A DNA stretch of 64,000 bases from Phreatobacter oligotrophus (GTDB taxonomy: Bacteria > Pseudomonadota > Alphaproteobacteria > Rhizobiales > Phreatobacteraceae): contig NZ_PZZL01000001.1 in NCBI RefSeq assembly GCF_003046185.1, positions 558,001 through 622,000 on the forward strand, in the 5' to 3' direction. The translations under genes and the position numbers were made by a program. Shown one piece after another: positions 8,557-16,362 of the stretch. The number at the start of each line of letters is the position of its first letter. Position 1 is the first letter of the stretch. The notes under the pieces were generated by a model, which saw only the letters and a program-made list of their open reading frames with translations, was not told where the DNA came from and did no database searches.

Positions 8557-9179
8557 TCGAGCTCGAGGAGCTTCTGCCCGACGTGCTCGTGCATGTGCCG
8601 GCCTGCCCGGAGCCGCTGGCGATCCGATATTTGCGCGAAGCCGCGATGCAGCTCTGCGAGGCAAGCCTGTCGTGGCGCGAATCCGAGACGCTCAAGGTCA
8701 CCACCCCGGAATGCGAGGCGGTGATGACGACGCAGGATGCGCAGATCATCCGCATCGAAGCCGCCTATCTCGACCAGCGCCCGCTCGAAGCCGTCGATGT
8801 CGCCTGGCTGGACGACAACCAGCCGGGCTGGGAGTTCCGCTACACCGACAATGACGGCATGGCCCGCTACATCGTGCAGAAGGCGTGGAACACGGTCGCG
8901 GTGGTGCCCCGCCAGCCCGGTGACCTGTCGGTGCGCCTCATCCTCAAGCCGTCCCGCGACGCCCTCACCATCCCCGAGGCGATCGCCGATCGCTGGCATG
9001 ACGCGCTCGCCGGCGCCGCCGCGGCCAAGGTGCTCCTCACCAACAACCTTGAGATCGCCAATCCCCAGCTGGGAGCGGCGCTGTGGGGGAAGTGGGAGCA
9101 GCAGATCGATTCGATCCGCGTCAAAGAACAGATGACGCAGCTGCGGACCAAGGCCCGCACCAAGCCCAGCTATTTCTGA
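8553..9179 (+). CDS. putative head-tail connector or tail tube protein
   Basis: A 208-residue protein coupled to the preceding adaptor gene by an ATGA overlap. It begins MIELEELLPDVLVHVPACPE with a helical region (residues about 20-45, IRYLREAAMQLCEASLSW), continues with beta strands around AAYLDQRPLEAVDVAWLDD, and ends with a helical WHDALAGAAAAKVLLTNN segment. Such a pattern is common in gp11-like tail tubular proteins of podoviruses. I do not recognise a named family. Position between adaptor and tail genes supports a connector or tail-tube role. Confidence 0.65.
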   Translation: MIELEELLPDVLVHVPACPEPLAIRYLREAAMQLCEASLSWRESETLKVTTPECEAVMTTQDAQIIRIEAAYLDQRPLEAVDVAWLDDNQPGWEFRYTDNDGMARYIVQKAWNTVAVVPRQPGDLSVRLILKPSRDALTIPEAIADRWHDALAGAAAAKVLLTNNLEIANPQLGAALWGKWEQQIDSIRVKEQMTQLRTKARTKPSYF

Positions 9180-9216
9180 CCCGCGCCGGCGGATCCGGCA
9201 AAGCAGGAGAGCCAGC

Positions 9217-9522
9217 ATGAAGACCACGCGCTACGCCCGTTTCTGCCTCATCGGCGCTGCCATCAGCCTTGTCGTCGCCGTCGGGCTCGCCGCCCTCGTG
9301 ATCGCGCCCGGCGTCTATGAGCACTATCCGCAGATGCTGCGCGACGTGCTGCCGATCCTGCCGGCGCCCTTCCACATCATGCTCGGCGCCCTGGCTGTCG
9401 CCACGGTCACCGCCGCCACCGCCTTCGTGCTGTCCTCGCTCGCCGCCAGGTCGACCCGGTTTCGTCGCTTCCTCGACGTGTGGTGGGACCGCCGACACTT
9501 TCACCGCCGCTCGCTCGCGTGA
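9217..9522 (+). CDS. small membrane protein with two transmembrane segments
   Basis: A 101-residue protein with two clear hydrophobic helices, residues about 10-32 and 47-73, separated by a short loop, and a strongly basic C-terminal tail (RFRRFLDVWWDRRHFHRR). A clear AGGAGAG Shine-Dalgarno precedes the ATG. Two-helix membrane proteins of this size can be holins, but the lysis cassette with a better holin candidate lies at 41 kb. It could also act in virion ejection or membrane targeting. I cannot decide between these from the sequence. Confidence 0.7.
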   Translation: MKTTRYARFCLIGAAISLVVAVGLAALVIAPGVYEHYPQMLRDVLPILPAPFHIMLGALAVATVTAATAFVLSSLAARSTRFRRFLDVWWDRRHFHRRSLA

Positions 9523-9617
9523 GGCGGAATGATCTTCGGCCGCGAATGGCCGGAGGCGCGGTAAAGCCCCTTGCTTGACCACGCAGCCCTTCTTGGGCGT
9601 TTCCTCCCTAGACTTCG

Positions 9618-9647
9618 GGCCGCTTGGTGACAGGCGGCCCCTTTTTC
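9618..9647 (+). terminator. intrinsic terminator
   Basis: GGGCCGC (9618-9624) and GCGGCCC (9635-9641) form a 7-base stem with a 10-base loop followed by CTTTTT. This is a standard intrinsic terminator and closes the head/adaptor transcription unit. Confidence 0.75.
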
Positions 9648-9676
9648 ATGGGCCGGCCGGGATCTATCATCGCGAC

Positions 9677-9940
9677 ATGGATCCACGGACCAAGGCCGAC
9701 GCCATCGCCGCGGGAAAGACGCACCTCCGCCTGCGGTGCGCCTGCAAGACCGTCGATGTGCCGTGGGATCTGTTGCCGGCCTATCCGGACGACGTGCCGC
9801 TGCACCTGTTCGCCCGCCGGATGCGGTGCAAGGACCGCTGCAAGGAACCGCCGAAGGTGGTCGGACCCATCGGGCCCGACGACACCGAGCGGGAGCGGCT
9901 GGAAATCAGCCGGCGTCCCGTGACAGGGACGGTGGTGTAG
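9677..9940 (+). CDS. small Cys-containing hypothetical protein
   Basis: An 87-residue protein beginning MDPRTKADAIAAGKTHLRLR. An upstream in-frame start exists, but it would read through the terminator hairpin, so the ATG at 9677 is preferred. Four cysteines in two pairs (CAC near residue 21 and CKDRC near 55) suggest a small metal-binding or zinc-ribbon-like fold; DVPWDLLPAYPDDVPLHLFA lies between them. It stands alone between a terminator and the next late promoter. Function is unknown. Confidence 0.62.
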   Translation: MDPRTKADAIAAGKTHLRLRCACKTVDVPWDLLPAYPDDVPLHLFARRMRCKDRCKEPPKVVGPIGPDDTERERLEISRRPVTGTVV

Positions 9941-10005
9941 GCGGCAGGCCGTGGCTGGTAAAACGCAAGGGATCAGCCCCGATGCGGGCGGTGACAGCGC
10001 CCGCA

Positions 10006-10034
10006 TTGCGACCACCGGACCGAAAAGCTATGGT
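10006..10034 (+). promoter_or_regulatory. late promoter 2 (tail genes)
   Basis: TTGCGA (10006-10011), 17 bases, TATGGT (10029-10034). The repeated leader element starts 10 bases after the -10, close to the expected transcription start. This arrangement is shared with the copy at 16325. Confidence 0.65.
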
Positions 10035-10043
10035 GCCGCCTGC

Positions 10044-10077
10044 AGCGTAGGACGCGCTCCCTGACCGGGAGAGCTCC
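10044..10077 (+). promoter_or_regulatory. repeated leader element, copy 2
   Basis: AGCGTAGGACGCGCTC (10044-10059) followed by a hairpin: CTCCC (10057-10061) pairs with GGGAG (10067-10071), GC pairs with GC across a G-A mismatch, and GGA (10050-10052) pairs with TCC (10075-10077). The GGGAG arm is the Shine-Dalgarno and the GTG start codon follows directly. The arm bases differ from copy 1 but still pair. Confidence 0.75.
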
Positions 10078-10494
10078 GTGCCCGCCTCCACCTACGCCGG
10101 CAACAAGATCCTCGACCTGCTGTTCCGCGGCGTCGCCTTCACGGCGCCGTCGCGCGTCTGGATCTCCCTCCACACCGCAGATCCAGGGCTCACCGGCGCT
10201 AACGAGGTGACGGTCGGCAACTGGCCGGCCTATGCCCGGCAGGATCCCGCCCAGGCCGGCGCGGTCGGCACCGGCTTCACCGCGGCCACCGCCAAGGCGA
10301 TCGAGAACGCCCTGCAGGTGCTGTTCCCGGCCAACAACGGCGCTTCGGCCGTCGTCGTGACCCACTTCGCCATTTGGGACGCGCCGAGCGCCGGCAACTG
10401 CCTGTTCTCCGGCGCGCTCACCGCCTCCAAGACCATCGCCGTCACGGATGAGCTTGTCATCCGGATCGGCGAGCTTGACCTCACGGTGACCTGA
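10078..10494 (+). CDS. phage tail fibre-like protein
   Basis: A 138-residue protein of a type common in phage tail modules: an N-terminal STYAGNKILDLLFRG helix, then VWISLHTADPG, a YARQ strand, and a C-terminal FAIWDAPSAGNCLFSGAL segment. Proteins with this LHTADPG-type pattern are usually annotated as tail or fibre proteins. The GTG start lies immediately after the leader hairpin. The stop overlaps the start of the next gene by one base, which begins a tightly coupled run of tail genes up to 16331. A baseplate-like or fibre-attachment role is likely. Confidence 0.75.
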   Translation: MPASTYAGNKILDLLFRGVAFTAPSRVWISLHTADPGLTGANEVTVGNWPAYARQDPAQAGAVGTGFTAATAKAIENALQVLFPANNGASAVVVTHFAIWDAPSAGNCLFSGALTASKTIAVTDELVIRIGELDLTVT

Positions 10495-10943
10495 TGTCGC
10501 GCGGGGCGGTCAACGGCGACGTCCTCAACGCCTTCGTGCTCAACGGAGGCTCGGTCACGCACGAGATGAGCGCGACCGCGACGATGGCCGTCGACACCGT
10601 CGCCCGCTTCTCGCAGCGCCATTCCATGCGCAGCGCTTCCACCATGACCGCAGGGCAGGTGGCGCTGTTCCGCCGCCGACAGGGCATCTCCTCCGTCTCC
10701 ACCCTCGCCGCCGGCAATGTCGCGCTGTTCCGCCGCCGGCAGGGCATGTCCTCGGCCAGCGATCTCGTCCTCGCCACCGTCGCAGCCGCCACCAGACGCG
10801 CGCAGTTCACGGCGGCCGGCACCATCACGATCGCCGGCGCCGGCTCGCTGTTCTGGCGCTACCGGCAGCGGGCGCCCCGCGAGCGCGTGCTGGTGGTCCC
10901 GCTCGAGCAGACGTCCCGCCAGTTCACATCGAGGGGCCCATGA
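10494..10943 (+). CDS. hypothetical tail-module protein with internal repeats
   Basis: A 149-residue protein that starts at the last base of the preceding gene's stop. It contains imperfect repeats built on VALFRRRQG(I/M)SS (around residues 60 and 80) and a related ARFSQRHSMRS unit before them. Each unit is about 20-23 residues and alternates small and hydrophobic residues, which suggests a beta-solenoid or repeat fibre. The C-terminus is basic. I do not recognise the family. Position supports a small structural tail component. Confidence 0.6.
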   Translation: MSRGAVNGDVLNAFVLNGGSVTHEMSATATMAVDTVARFSQRHSMRSASTMTAGQVALFRRRQGISSVSTLAAGNVALFRRRQGMSSASDLVLATVAAATRRAQFTAAGTITIAGAGSLFWRYRQRAPRERVLVVPLEQTSRQFTSRGP

Positions 10944-11227
10944 GCGCGCTGACCGTCAACGTCGCCAAGGATCCAGCCGACCGGCTCGACTACGACGTCG
11001 ATTTCGGTGCGCGCTGGCTGCCGACCGGCGACGTCATCCAGTCCGCCACGGCCACCATCACCGGATCCACGGCCACCGCCGATCAGGTCGATGTCTCGTC
11101 CGATGCCGTGAAGGTGTGGATCTCCGGCGGCGTGACCGGTGACACCGCCATCGTCACGGTGCGCGCGGTGACCGCGCAGGGCCGCACCAAAGAGATCTCC
11201 TTTCGCCTCCGGATCCGGGAGTCCTGA
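10940..11227 (+). CDS. phage fibre-tail adaptor protein
   Basis: A 95-residue beta-rich protein with an Ig-like pattern: KDPADRLDYDVDFGARWLP, then alternating strands up to TVRAVTAQGRTKEISFRLRI. Proteins of this length and pattern between tail genes and the long fibre are often annotated as fibre-tail adaptors. ATGA overlap with the previous gene and a 2-base gap to the fibre gene show tight coupling. It probably anchors the fibre at 11230 to the tail. Confidence 0.68.
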   Translation: MSALTVNVAKDPADRLDYDVDFGARWLPTGDVIQSATATITGSTATADQVDVSSDAVKVWISGGVTGDTAIVTVRAVTAQGRTKEISFRLRIRES

Positions 11228-11229
11228 TC

Positions 11230-13101
11230 GTGGCACCTGTCTTCAAAAACAACGCGACCTCGACCCTCGCGACCTCGATCACCACCGGCTCCACCACCAT
11301 CACGGTGCAGTCCGGCGACGCGGCGCTGTTCCCCAGCCCGACCGGTGGCGATTGGGCGCCGATCACCGTCGTGGACGGCTCCGGCAACATCGAGGTGATG
11401 CGGTGCACGGCGCGCAGCGGCGCCAACCTCACGGTGACCCGCGCCCAGGAGGGCACCACCGCCAAGGCGTTCTCGTCCGGCGCCCGCGTCGATCACCGCC
11501 TCACCGCCGGCGCCCTGTCCGATATCCTCACCATCCTTGCCGCCAAGCTCGATGCCAGCGGCTTCAATGCGGCGGCCGTGCTCGCGCTTCTGCTGACAGT
11601 GGACGGCACCGGATCCGGCCTCGATGCCGATCTCCTCGACGCGCAGAGCGCGGCCTACTACCTCGATCTCGCCAACGCCACGGGCACCATCCCCGAGGGT
11701 GGGCTTCCGACCCGCCTCCGCGCCACTGGCGCCGCGGTGAACGACTGGAATACCGCCACGGCCACCGGCTTCTACGCCTCAAACCGCGGCACACCCGAGA
11801 ACGTCCAGAACACCCCCGATGGTGCGGCCGGCACCGATTATTGGGTGGGCTGGACCATCCAGTCCGCCATAAACGCGAATTTCGCGGTGCAAACCGTCCA
11901 GGCGCTGTCCGCAGTGGGCACCAATACCAAGATCTTCCGGCGCCACCTCAACTCCGGCACGTGGGGCGCATGGTATCGGGCCGAGCTGTCGCAGACCGAG
12001 CAGGATGCGCGCTACTTCCAGCAGCAGATCATCAGCGCGGCGAACCCCAACATCAATGCGCTGACCAACCCGGGCTCCTACTATCTCGCGGCCACGCCGA
12101 CGAACGGCCCGGCCGGTGTCGATGTCTCCTATTTCTCGCTCGCAGTTTTCGGCGGCGGCAACACCCGCACGCAGATCCTGTCCTCGTACACCACCAGCCG
12201 CACCTTCATCCGCGGCGGCTCGGAAACCGGAGGCGTGTGGACGTGGGAAGCCTGGCGCGAGATGCTCCACTCGGCCAACCTGAACGGCATCAAGGGCCTC
12301 CGCAGCTCGACTGCGGGCGTTACCGCCGCCGCTGCCGATACCAATCAGGCGTGGCTGCCGTTCTCGGCGGATCACACGATCACGATCCCCGCCGCGGCGA
12401 GCCACCCCGCCGGCACGGTGCTCGGCCCGTTCAAGGTCCTCGATGCCGTCACGGTGACGTTCCAGCGGTCCTCTACCGACGTCTTCCGCGTCCATAGCGG
12501 GCTCGGCTCGCCGACGTCGTTCACGATGTCCCAAGGCCAGCAGTGCTACCTCGTCTCCAACGGCATCGGCACTTGGGAGGTGTTCTACCTCTCCGACACC
12601 GCGCTCCTCGCCGAGGTGTCGTTCAGCGCGGCCTCGTCGCTCACGATCACCCTGCCCAAGGGCTTCCGGCGCTTCCGTTTGACGACTCGCGCGATCATGT
12701 CGGCTGCCGCCGCGCTGGTCATGCGGACCTCGACGGACGGCGGCGCGACGTGGGCAACCGGCGCCTCCGACTACAGCTACGATTGGCTCTACAAGTCGAA
12801 TGGCTCCGCGGTCGGGACCGGTTGGACCAACAACAGCTTCTGCGAACTGATGGGTGTGATCGGCACCACCGCCGACCAGCGGGTGTGGAACGAGCTCGAC
12901 ATCTACGACGCCCGTGATGCCACCGTTCGCACGTTCTTCCGGTCCCGCAGCACCGCCTACTACACCGCAGCGAACGCCGCTCCCGTCGGCTTCCTCACGG
13001 CCGGCGGCGCCCGAAACAACAACGAGGCGAACAACGCCATCCAGATCTATCCGGGGTCCGGCACCATCTCCGGCCACTACAAGCTTGAGGGCATCGTCTG
13101 A
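11230..13101 (+). CDS. tail fibre protein with pyocin-knob-like domains
   Basis: A 623-residue fibre. The N-terminal ~90 residues form a strand-rich attachment domain. Around residues 165-260 and 265-345 lie two knob-like units: the first has NVQNTPDGAAGTDYWVGW and TWGAWYRAEL, the second NALTNPGSYYLAATPTNGP and WTWEAWREML, a pattern typical of pyocin-knob domains. The C-terminal third, from about residue 370, is beta-rich and likely the receptor-binding tip. GTG start 2 bases after the previous stop. The next gene, a DUF4376 protein, starts at its last stop base. Confidence 0.83.
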   Translation: MAPVFKNNATSTLATSITTGSTTITVQSGDAALFPSPTGGDWAPITVVDGSGNIEVMRCTARSGANLTVTRAQEGTTAKAFSSGARVDHRLTAGALSDILTILAAKLDASGFNAAAVLALLLTVDGTGSGLDADLLDAQSAAYYLDLANATGTIPEGGLPTRLRATGAAVNDWNTATATGFYASNRGTPENVQNTPDGAAGTDYWVGWTIQSAINANFAVQTVQALSAVGTNTKIFRRHLNSGTWGAWYRAELSQTEQDARYFQQQIISAANPNINALTNPGSYYLAATPTNGPAGVDVSYFSLAVFGGGNTRTQILSSYTTSRTFIRGGSETGGVWTWEAWREMLHSANLNGIKGLRSSTAGVTAAAADTNQAWLPFSADHTITIPAAASHPAGTVLGPFKVLDAVTVTFQRSSTDVFRVHSGLGSPTSFTMSQGQQCYLVSNGIGTWEVFYLSDTALLAEVSFSAASSLTITLPKGFRRFRLTTRAIMSAAAALVMRTSTDGGATWATGASDYSYDWLYKSNGSAVGTGWTNNSFCELMGVIGTTADQRVWNELDIYDARDATVRTFFRSRSTAYYTAANAAPVGFLTAGGARNNNEANNAIQIYPGSGTISGHYKLEGIV

Positions 13102-13562
13102 TGAGCACCGACACCACCCCCTGCAGGTATGTCGATGGCGTGCGTGTCCCGCTTTCGCCTGCCGAGTTGGCCGCATTCGACGCGGAGCGCGCCCCGCGTC
13201 CGCCGACGGCCGCCCAGCTGCGAGCCGCAGCAGCCGATGCGCGGTGGCGCCGCGAAACCGGCGGCATCACCGTCAGCGGGATCTCGGTGCACACTGATGA
13301 TCGCTCGAAGATGATGATCATGGGCGCCCGCATCCAGGCGGTCGCCGATCCCGGCTTCGTCACGCAGTGGAAGGGCGCCGACGGCCAGTTCATCGCGCTC
13401 GATGCCGCGACGATCACGGCGCTGTCGGCCGCGGTGCTCGCCCATGTCGATGCCTGCTTCGCTCGAGAGGGCGAGGTGCTGGCGGCGATCGATGCGGGCA
13501 CCGTCACCACGCTTGCGGCAATCGAGCAGGCGTTCGCCGACGTCACCGCGCCGTGGGGTTAA
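13101..13562 (+). CDS. DUF4376-like tail fibre-associated protein
   Basis: A 153-residue protein that matches the pattern of DUF4376: a helical N-terminal linker (residues 18-55), a GGITVSGISVHTDDRS hairpin, then GARIQAVADPGFVTQWKGADG and a helical C-terminus with HVDACFAREGEVLAAIDAG. DUF4376 proteins sit directly after fibre genes and are thought to be fibre assembly or attachment factors. The start ATG uses the last base of the fibre stop. Sequence and location agree; biochemical role is not established. Confidence 0.8.
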   Translation: MSTDTTPCRYVDGVRVPLSPAELAAFDAERAPRPPTAAQLRAAAADARWRRETGGITVSGISVHTDDRSKMMIMGARIQAVADPGFVTQWKGADGQFIALDAATITALSAAVLAHVDACFAREGEVLAAIDAGTVTTLAAIEQAFADVTAPWG

Positions 13563-13566
13563 TGCC

Positions 13567-15303
13567 ATGAAGGTCGGGATCACCGGTTTCTCGGGCGAGC
13601 AGCCACGCGTGCTGCCGACAATGCTGCCCGATGCCGGCGCCCGCGAGGCTTGGGACGTCCGCCTTGACGATGGCGGCCTGACGCCGACACGGCGCTCGCG
13701 CCTCGTCGCCACCGTCACGGCCAACCACCGCACGATCTACCGCCACAACGGCACCTGGCTGTCGCGTGCCGGCGATGTCCACTTCGCCCCCGGTCCGGTG
13801 GCGCAGGACCGGCTCTACTACACCGGCGACGGCGCCCCGAAGATGCAGGTGGCCGGCGTCGTCTATCCGCTGGCCCTGCCGCCGCCCGCCGCGGCGCTCA
13901 CCGCTTCCGCCACCGGCAGCGGTACCGGCGAGGTGTTCACGCGCCTCTACGTCTATACGTGGGTGACCTCGTTCGGCGAGGAGAGCGAACCGTGCCCGGT
14001 CAGCAATGAGCTGCTGTGGCAGTCCGGCAAGACCGTCACCCTCACCGGCTTCGCCAGCGCCCCCGCCGGCCGCGGGATCACCAAGCAGCGGATCTATCGA
14101 AGCCAGACCGGCAAGGTCGGCACCTATCTCTACCTCATCGCCGAGCGGAACGCCTCGAACAGCGATTTCACGGACACGGTCCCGGTCGACACCTTCGGCG
14201 AGAGCCTGCCCAGCGCTGACTGGAACGCACCGCCCGATGGACTGACCGGCCTTGTCTCCATGGCGAACGGCATGATGGCGGCGTTCACCGGCCGCGACGT
14301 ATATTTCTGCGAGCCGTGGCGGCCGCATGCCTGGCCGGAAAAGTACGTCCTGACGGTGGACTATCCCGTGGTCGCGCTGGCCGCGATCGACACCACGCTC
14401 CTCATCATGACCGAGGGCCAGCCCTACGTCGCCCAGGGGACGCATCCCAGCACGATGGCGCAGAAGCGCATCGAGCTGAACCTGCCCTGCATCAACGCCC
14501 GGGGCGTCGTGAACCTCGGCTTCGCCGTCTGCTATCCCAGCCATGACGGCCTCGTGTCGATGTCGGCCGGCGGGACGCCCTCGCTCGTCACCGGCAACCT
14601 CTTCCGCAAGGACGACTGGCAGGCCCTGTCCCCGCAGACCGCCATCGGATCCCAGCTCGGCCAGCGCTACATGATGTTCTACGACACGATGGTGGGGACG
14701 CGGCGCAATGCCGGCGCCTTCGCCATCGACCTGTCCGGAACGGCCTTCCTCGTCCGCCACACCATCACCGCCGGCGCCGCTTGGTACGACCTGCGGAACA
14801 GCGCGCTCTACTACTGCGCCCCCGGATCCGGCGAGGTGCAGGAGCTTCACCCGACCGAGGGATCGCCCAACGTGCTGTCGTGGTCGAGCAAGGAGTTCCT
14901 CCTGCCGGCGCCGCACAACTTCGGCGTCATCCTTGTGGATTCGCTTGCAGCCCTCACGGCCGCCGACCAGGCGGCGCTCGATGCCGATCGCGCCGCGGTG
15001 CTGGCGCAGCTGGCAGCGGCCATTCCGATCAGTGACCTCGGAGCGCCGATCAACGCCAAGCCCATCGGAGAGCTTCTCGTCGGCGGCGACGTGTTCTCCG
15101 TCTCGCTGGCAGCGATCTCCGGCCCCGAATTCGAGGCCATCGTCATTGCCGATGGTGAGCCGAAATTCTCGATCCGCCATCTCGACCGGCCGGTGCGGCT
15201 GCCGGCCGGCTTCAAGGCGCGGTCATGGGAGATCGCCGTGCGCAGCAACGTCTCGGTGAAGCAGATCACGCTCGCCACCAGCATGGCGGATCTCACCTCA
15301 TGA
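13567..15303 (+). CDS. virion structural protein, probably tail-associated
   Basis: A 578-residue protein beginning MKVGITGFSGEQPRVLPTML. A longer in-frame reading would overlap most of the previous gene, so the ATG after that gene's stop is chosen. Repeated blocks such as VTWVTSFGEESEP-like and GRDVYFCEPWRPHAWPEKYV, plus many short strands with turns, suggest a large beta-structured tail protein, possibly propeller-like. It is similar in layout to tail tubular B-type proteins of podoviruses. Coupled by ATGA overlap to the next small gene. No enzyme motif is seen. Confidence 0.72.
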   Translation: MKVGITGFSGEQPRVLPTMLPDAGAREAWDVRLDDGGLTPTRRSRLVATVTANHRTIYRHNGTWLSRAGDVHFAPGPVAQDRLYYTGDGAPKMQVAGVVYPLALPPPAAALTASATGSGTGEVFTRLYVYTWVTSFGEESEPCPVSNELLWQSGKTVTLTGFASAPAGRGITKQRIYRSQTGKVGTYLYLIAERNASNSDFTDTVPVDTFGESLPSADWNAPPDGLTGLVSMANGMMAAFTGRDVYFCEPWRPHAWPEKYVLTVDYPVVALAAIDTTLLIMTEGQPYVAQGTHPSTMAQKRIELNLPCINARGVVNLGFAVCYPSHDGLVSMSAGGTPSLVTGNLFRKDDWQALSPQTAIGSQLGQRYMMFYDTMVGTRRNAGAFAIDLSGTAFLVRHTITAGAAWYDLRNSALYYCAPGSGEVQELHPTEGSPNVLSWSSKEFLLPAPHNFGVILVDSLAALTAADQAALDADRAAVLAQLAAAIPISDLGAPINAKPIGELLVGGDVFSVSLAAISGPEFEAIVIADGEPKFSIRHLDRPVRLPAGFKARSWEIAVRSNVSVKQITLATSMADLTS

Positions 15304-15560
15304 CCATGACGCCCGAGCTGATGCAGGAACGTCTCGCCACGCTCGACGGGCGGCGCCCGCGCGCCATCGCAGAGGCCGCCGTCCGCCTGCAGGATCTCGA
15401 CGGGCTCATGCGCATGTCGACCAGGCTGCAATCGGTCGCGGCGGCCGGCTCGACGCCGACCAAGGCCGAGTTCGACGCGCTGCAGAAGGACGTCGCCGAG
15501 ATCCAGCGCCGCCTCGTCGCGCTCATCGAGGCGATACAGGCGCGCCTCATCAATGCGTGA
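15300..15560 (+). CDS. small coiled-coil protein
   Basis: An 86-residue, almost wholly helical protein beginning MTMTPELMQERLATLDGRRP. Residues about 55-82 (EFDALQKDVAEIQRRLVALI) show a heptad pattern. It overlaps the previous stop by ATGA and the next gene by 8 bases. It may be a tail chaperone or a linker protein; nothing in the sequence identifies it further. Confidence 0.65.
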   Translation: MTMTPELMQERLATLDGRRPRAIAEAAVRLQDLDGLMRMSTRLQSVAAAGSTPTKAEFDALQKDVAEIQRRLVALIEAIQARLINA

Positions 15561-15876
15561 GAGCGAGATCCAGCGCGCCGTGATCGCGCACTGGAAGGCC
15601 CTCGGGTTGCCTGACACGCTGGTGGCCGCCATCCCCAACCAGAATGCCCATGGCCAGTACGGCTTGAAGCGTGGCCTTCCCGACCTCATCTGCATCGGCC
15701 CGCGGGGCGTCGGCTTCATCGAATTGAAGAGGGACAAGGGCAGACCAACCGCTGATCAGTTGGAGATCAAGACCCTTTGCCTCACAAGAGGGGTGGACCA
15801 CGCGATCACCTATGGCCGCGAGGAACCGATCCGCGTCCTTGAGGAGTGGGGACTGGTGCGCAGGAGCCAGCGGTGA
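15553..15876 (+). CDS. VRR-NUC domain nuclease
   Basis: A 107-residue single-domain nuclease of the VRR-NUC type (PD-(D/E)XK superfamily). The motif is visible as GLPD (Asp44) followed by FIELKRD (Glu57, Lys59), with an N-terminal helix ESEIQRAVIAHWKA. Such small phage nucleases act on structured DNA, perhaps in clearing branched DNA before packaging or in attacking host DNA. It is unusual to find it inside a tail operon. It overlaps its neighbours on both sides (8 bases and GTGA), so it is expressed with the tail genes. Confidence 0.85.
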   Translation: MRESEIQRAVIAHWKALGLPDTLVAAIPNQNAHGQYGLKRGLPDLICIGPRGVGFIELKRDKGRPTADQLEIKTLCLTRGVDHAITYGREEPIRVLEEWGLVRRSQR

Positions 15877-16331
15877 CCTCCGAGCTTGTCTATCACGACA
15901 ATGACCGCCTCCTCGCGTGGGCGGTCGATCGCATGGGCTATCCCGGGTTCCGCTTCCGCCAGGACGCGCACGCGATCGGGCGACAGACCGACGGCGAGAT
16001 CCGGGGCGTCGTCATCTTCGACACGTGGAGCGACGGCGACTGCCTCATCCACGTGGTGTCCGACGGCTCGCGCCGATGGTTCACCCGCGAGTTCTGCGTG
16101 CACGCCATGGCCTACCCGTTCCTGCAGGTCGGAAACCGGCGGATCACCGCGCTCGTCAGCGAGCACAATGACCCGTCGCTGGCGATGTGCCGGCATTTCG
16201 GGTTCGCCCAGGAGGGCCGCCTGCGCCGCGCCGGGCCGGCCGGAGAGGACATGATCCTGTTCGGACTCCTCCGCGAAGACTGCCGTTGGCTCAAACCGCG
16301 TGCCCGCGCTATAGTGCGGCACGCAGCGTAG
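15873..16331 (+). CDS. GNAT-family acetyltransferase
   Basis: A 152-residue protein with the GNAT pattern: VVIFDTWSDGDCLIHVVSDG strands, RITALVSEHNDPSLAMCRHFGF, the usual motif in which a neighbour residue and a GF turn precede the last strand, and EDMILFGLLRED at the end. The GTG start is preferred over an upstream GTG because AGGAG sits 6 bases before it and it gives a GTGA overlap with the nuclease gene. The classic Q/RxxGxG/A loop is not clear. Phage GNATs may modify host or virion proteins; the target is unknown. Its TAG lies inside leader copy 3. Confidence 0.78.
   Translation: MTSELVYHDNDRLLAWAVDRMGYPGFRFRQDAHAIGRQTDGEIRGVVIFDTWSDGDCLIHVVSDGSRRWFTREFCVHAMAYPFLQVGNRRITALVSEHNDPSLAMCRHFGFAQEGRLRRAGPAGEDMILFGLLREDCRWLKPRARAIVRHAA
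16286..16315 (+). promoter_or_regulatory. late promoter 3 (internal virion genes)
   Basis: TTGGCT (16286-16291), 18 bases, TATAGT (16310-16315), inside the 3' end of the GNAT gene. The repeated leader starts 10 bases downstream of the -10. The -10 context GCTATAGTGC is close to GCTATGGTGC at copy 2. Confidence 0.65.
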
Positions 16332-16362
16332 GACGCGCTCGTCACACGACGAGAGGCGTCCC
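16325..16362 (+). promoter_or_regulatory. repeated leader element, copy 3
   Basis: AGCGTAGGACGCGCTC (16325-16340) followed by a hairpin: GGACGC (16331-16336) pairs with GCGTCC (16356-16361), and CTCGT (16338-16342) pairs with ACGAG (16349-16353) around loop CACACG. GAGAGG in the 3' side is the Shine-Dalgarno, and ATG follows one base after the stem. The CTCGT/ACGAG pair is a compensated change relative to copies 1, 2 and 4. Confidence 0.75.

Noticed and set aside
9217-9522. Two-helix membrane protein as the phage holin
   Set aside because: A better holin candidate is coupled to the endolysin unit at 41035; position here is in the head/adaptor unit.
9575-9676. Longer start for the small gene at 9677
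   Set aside because: The extension would be translated across an intrinsic terminator and reads as unstructured sequence.
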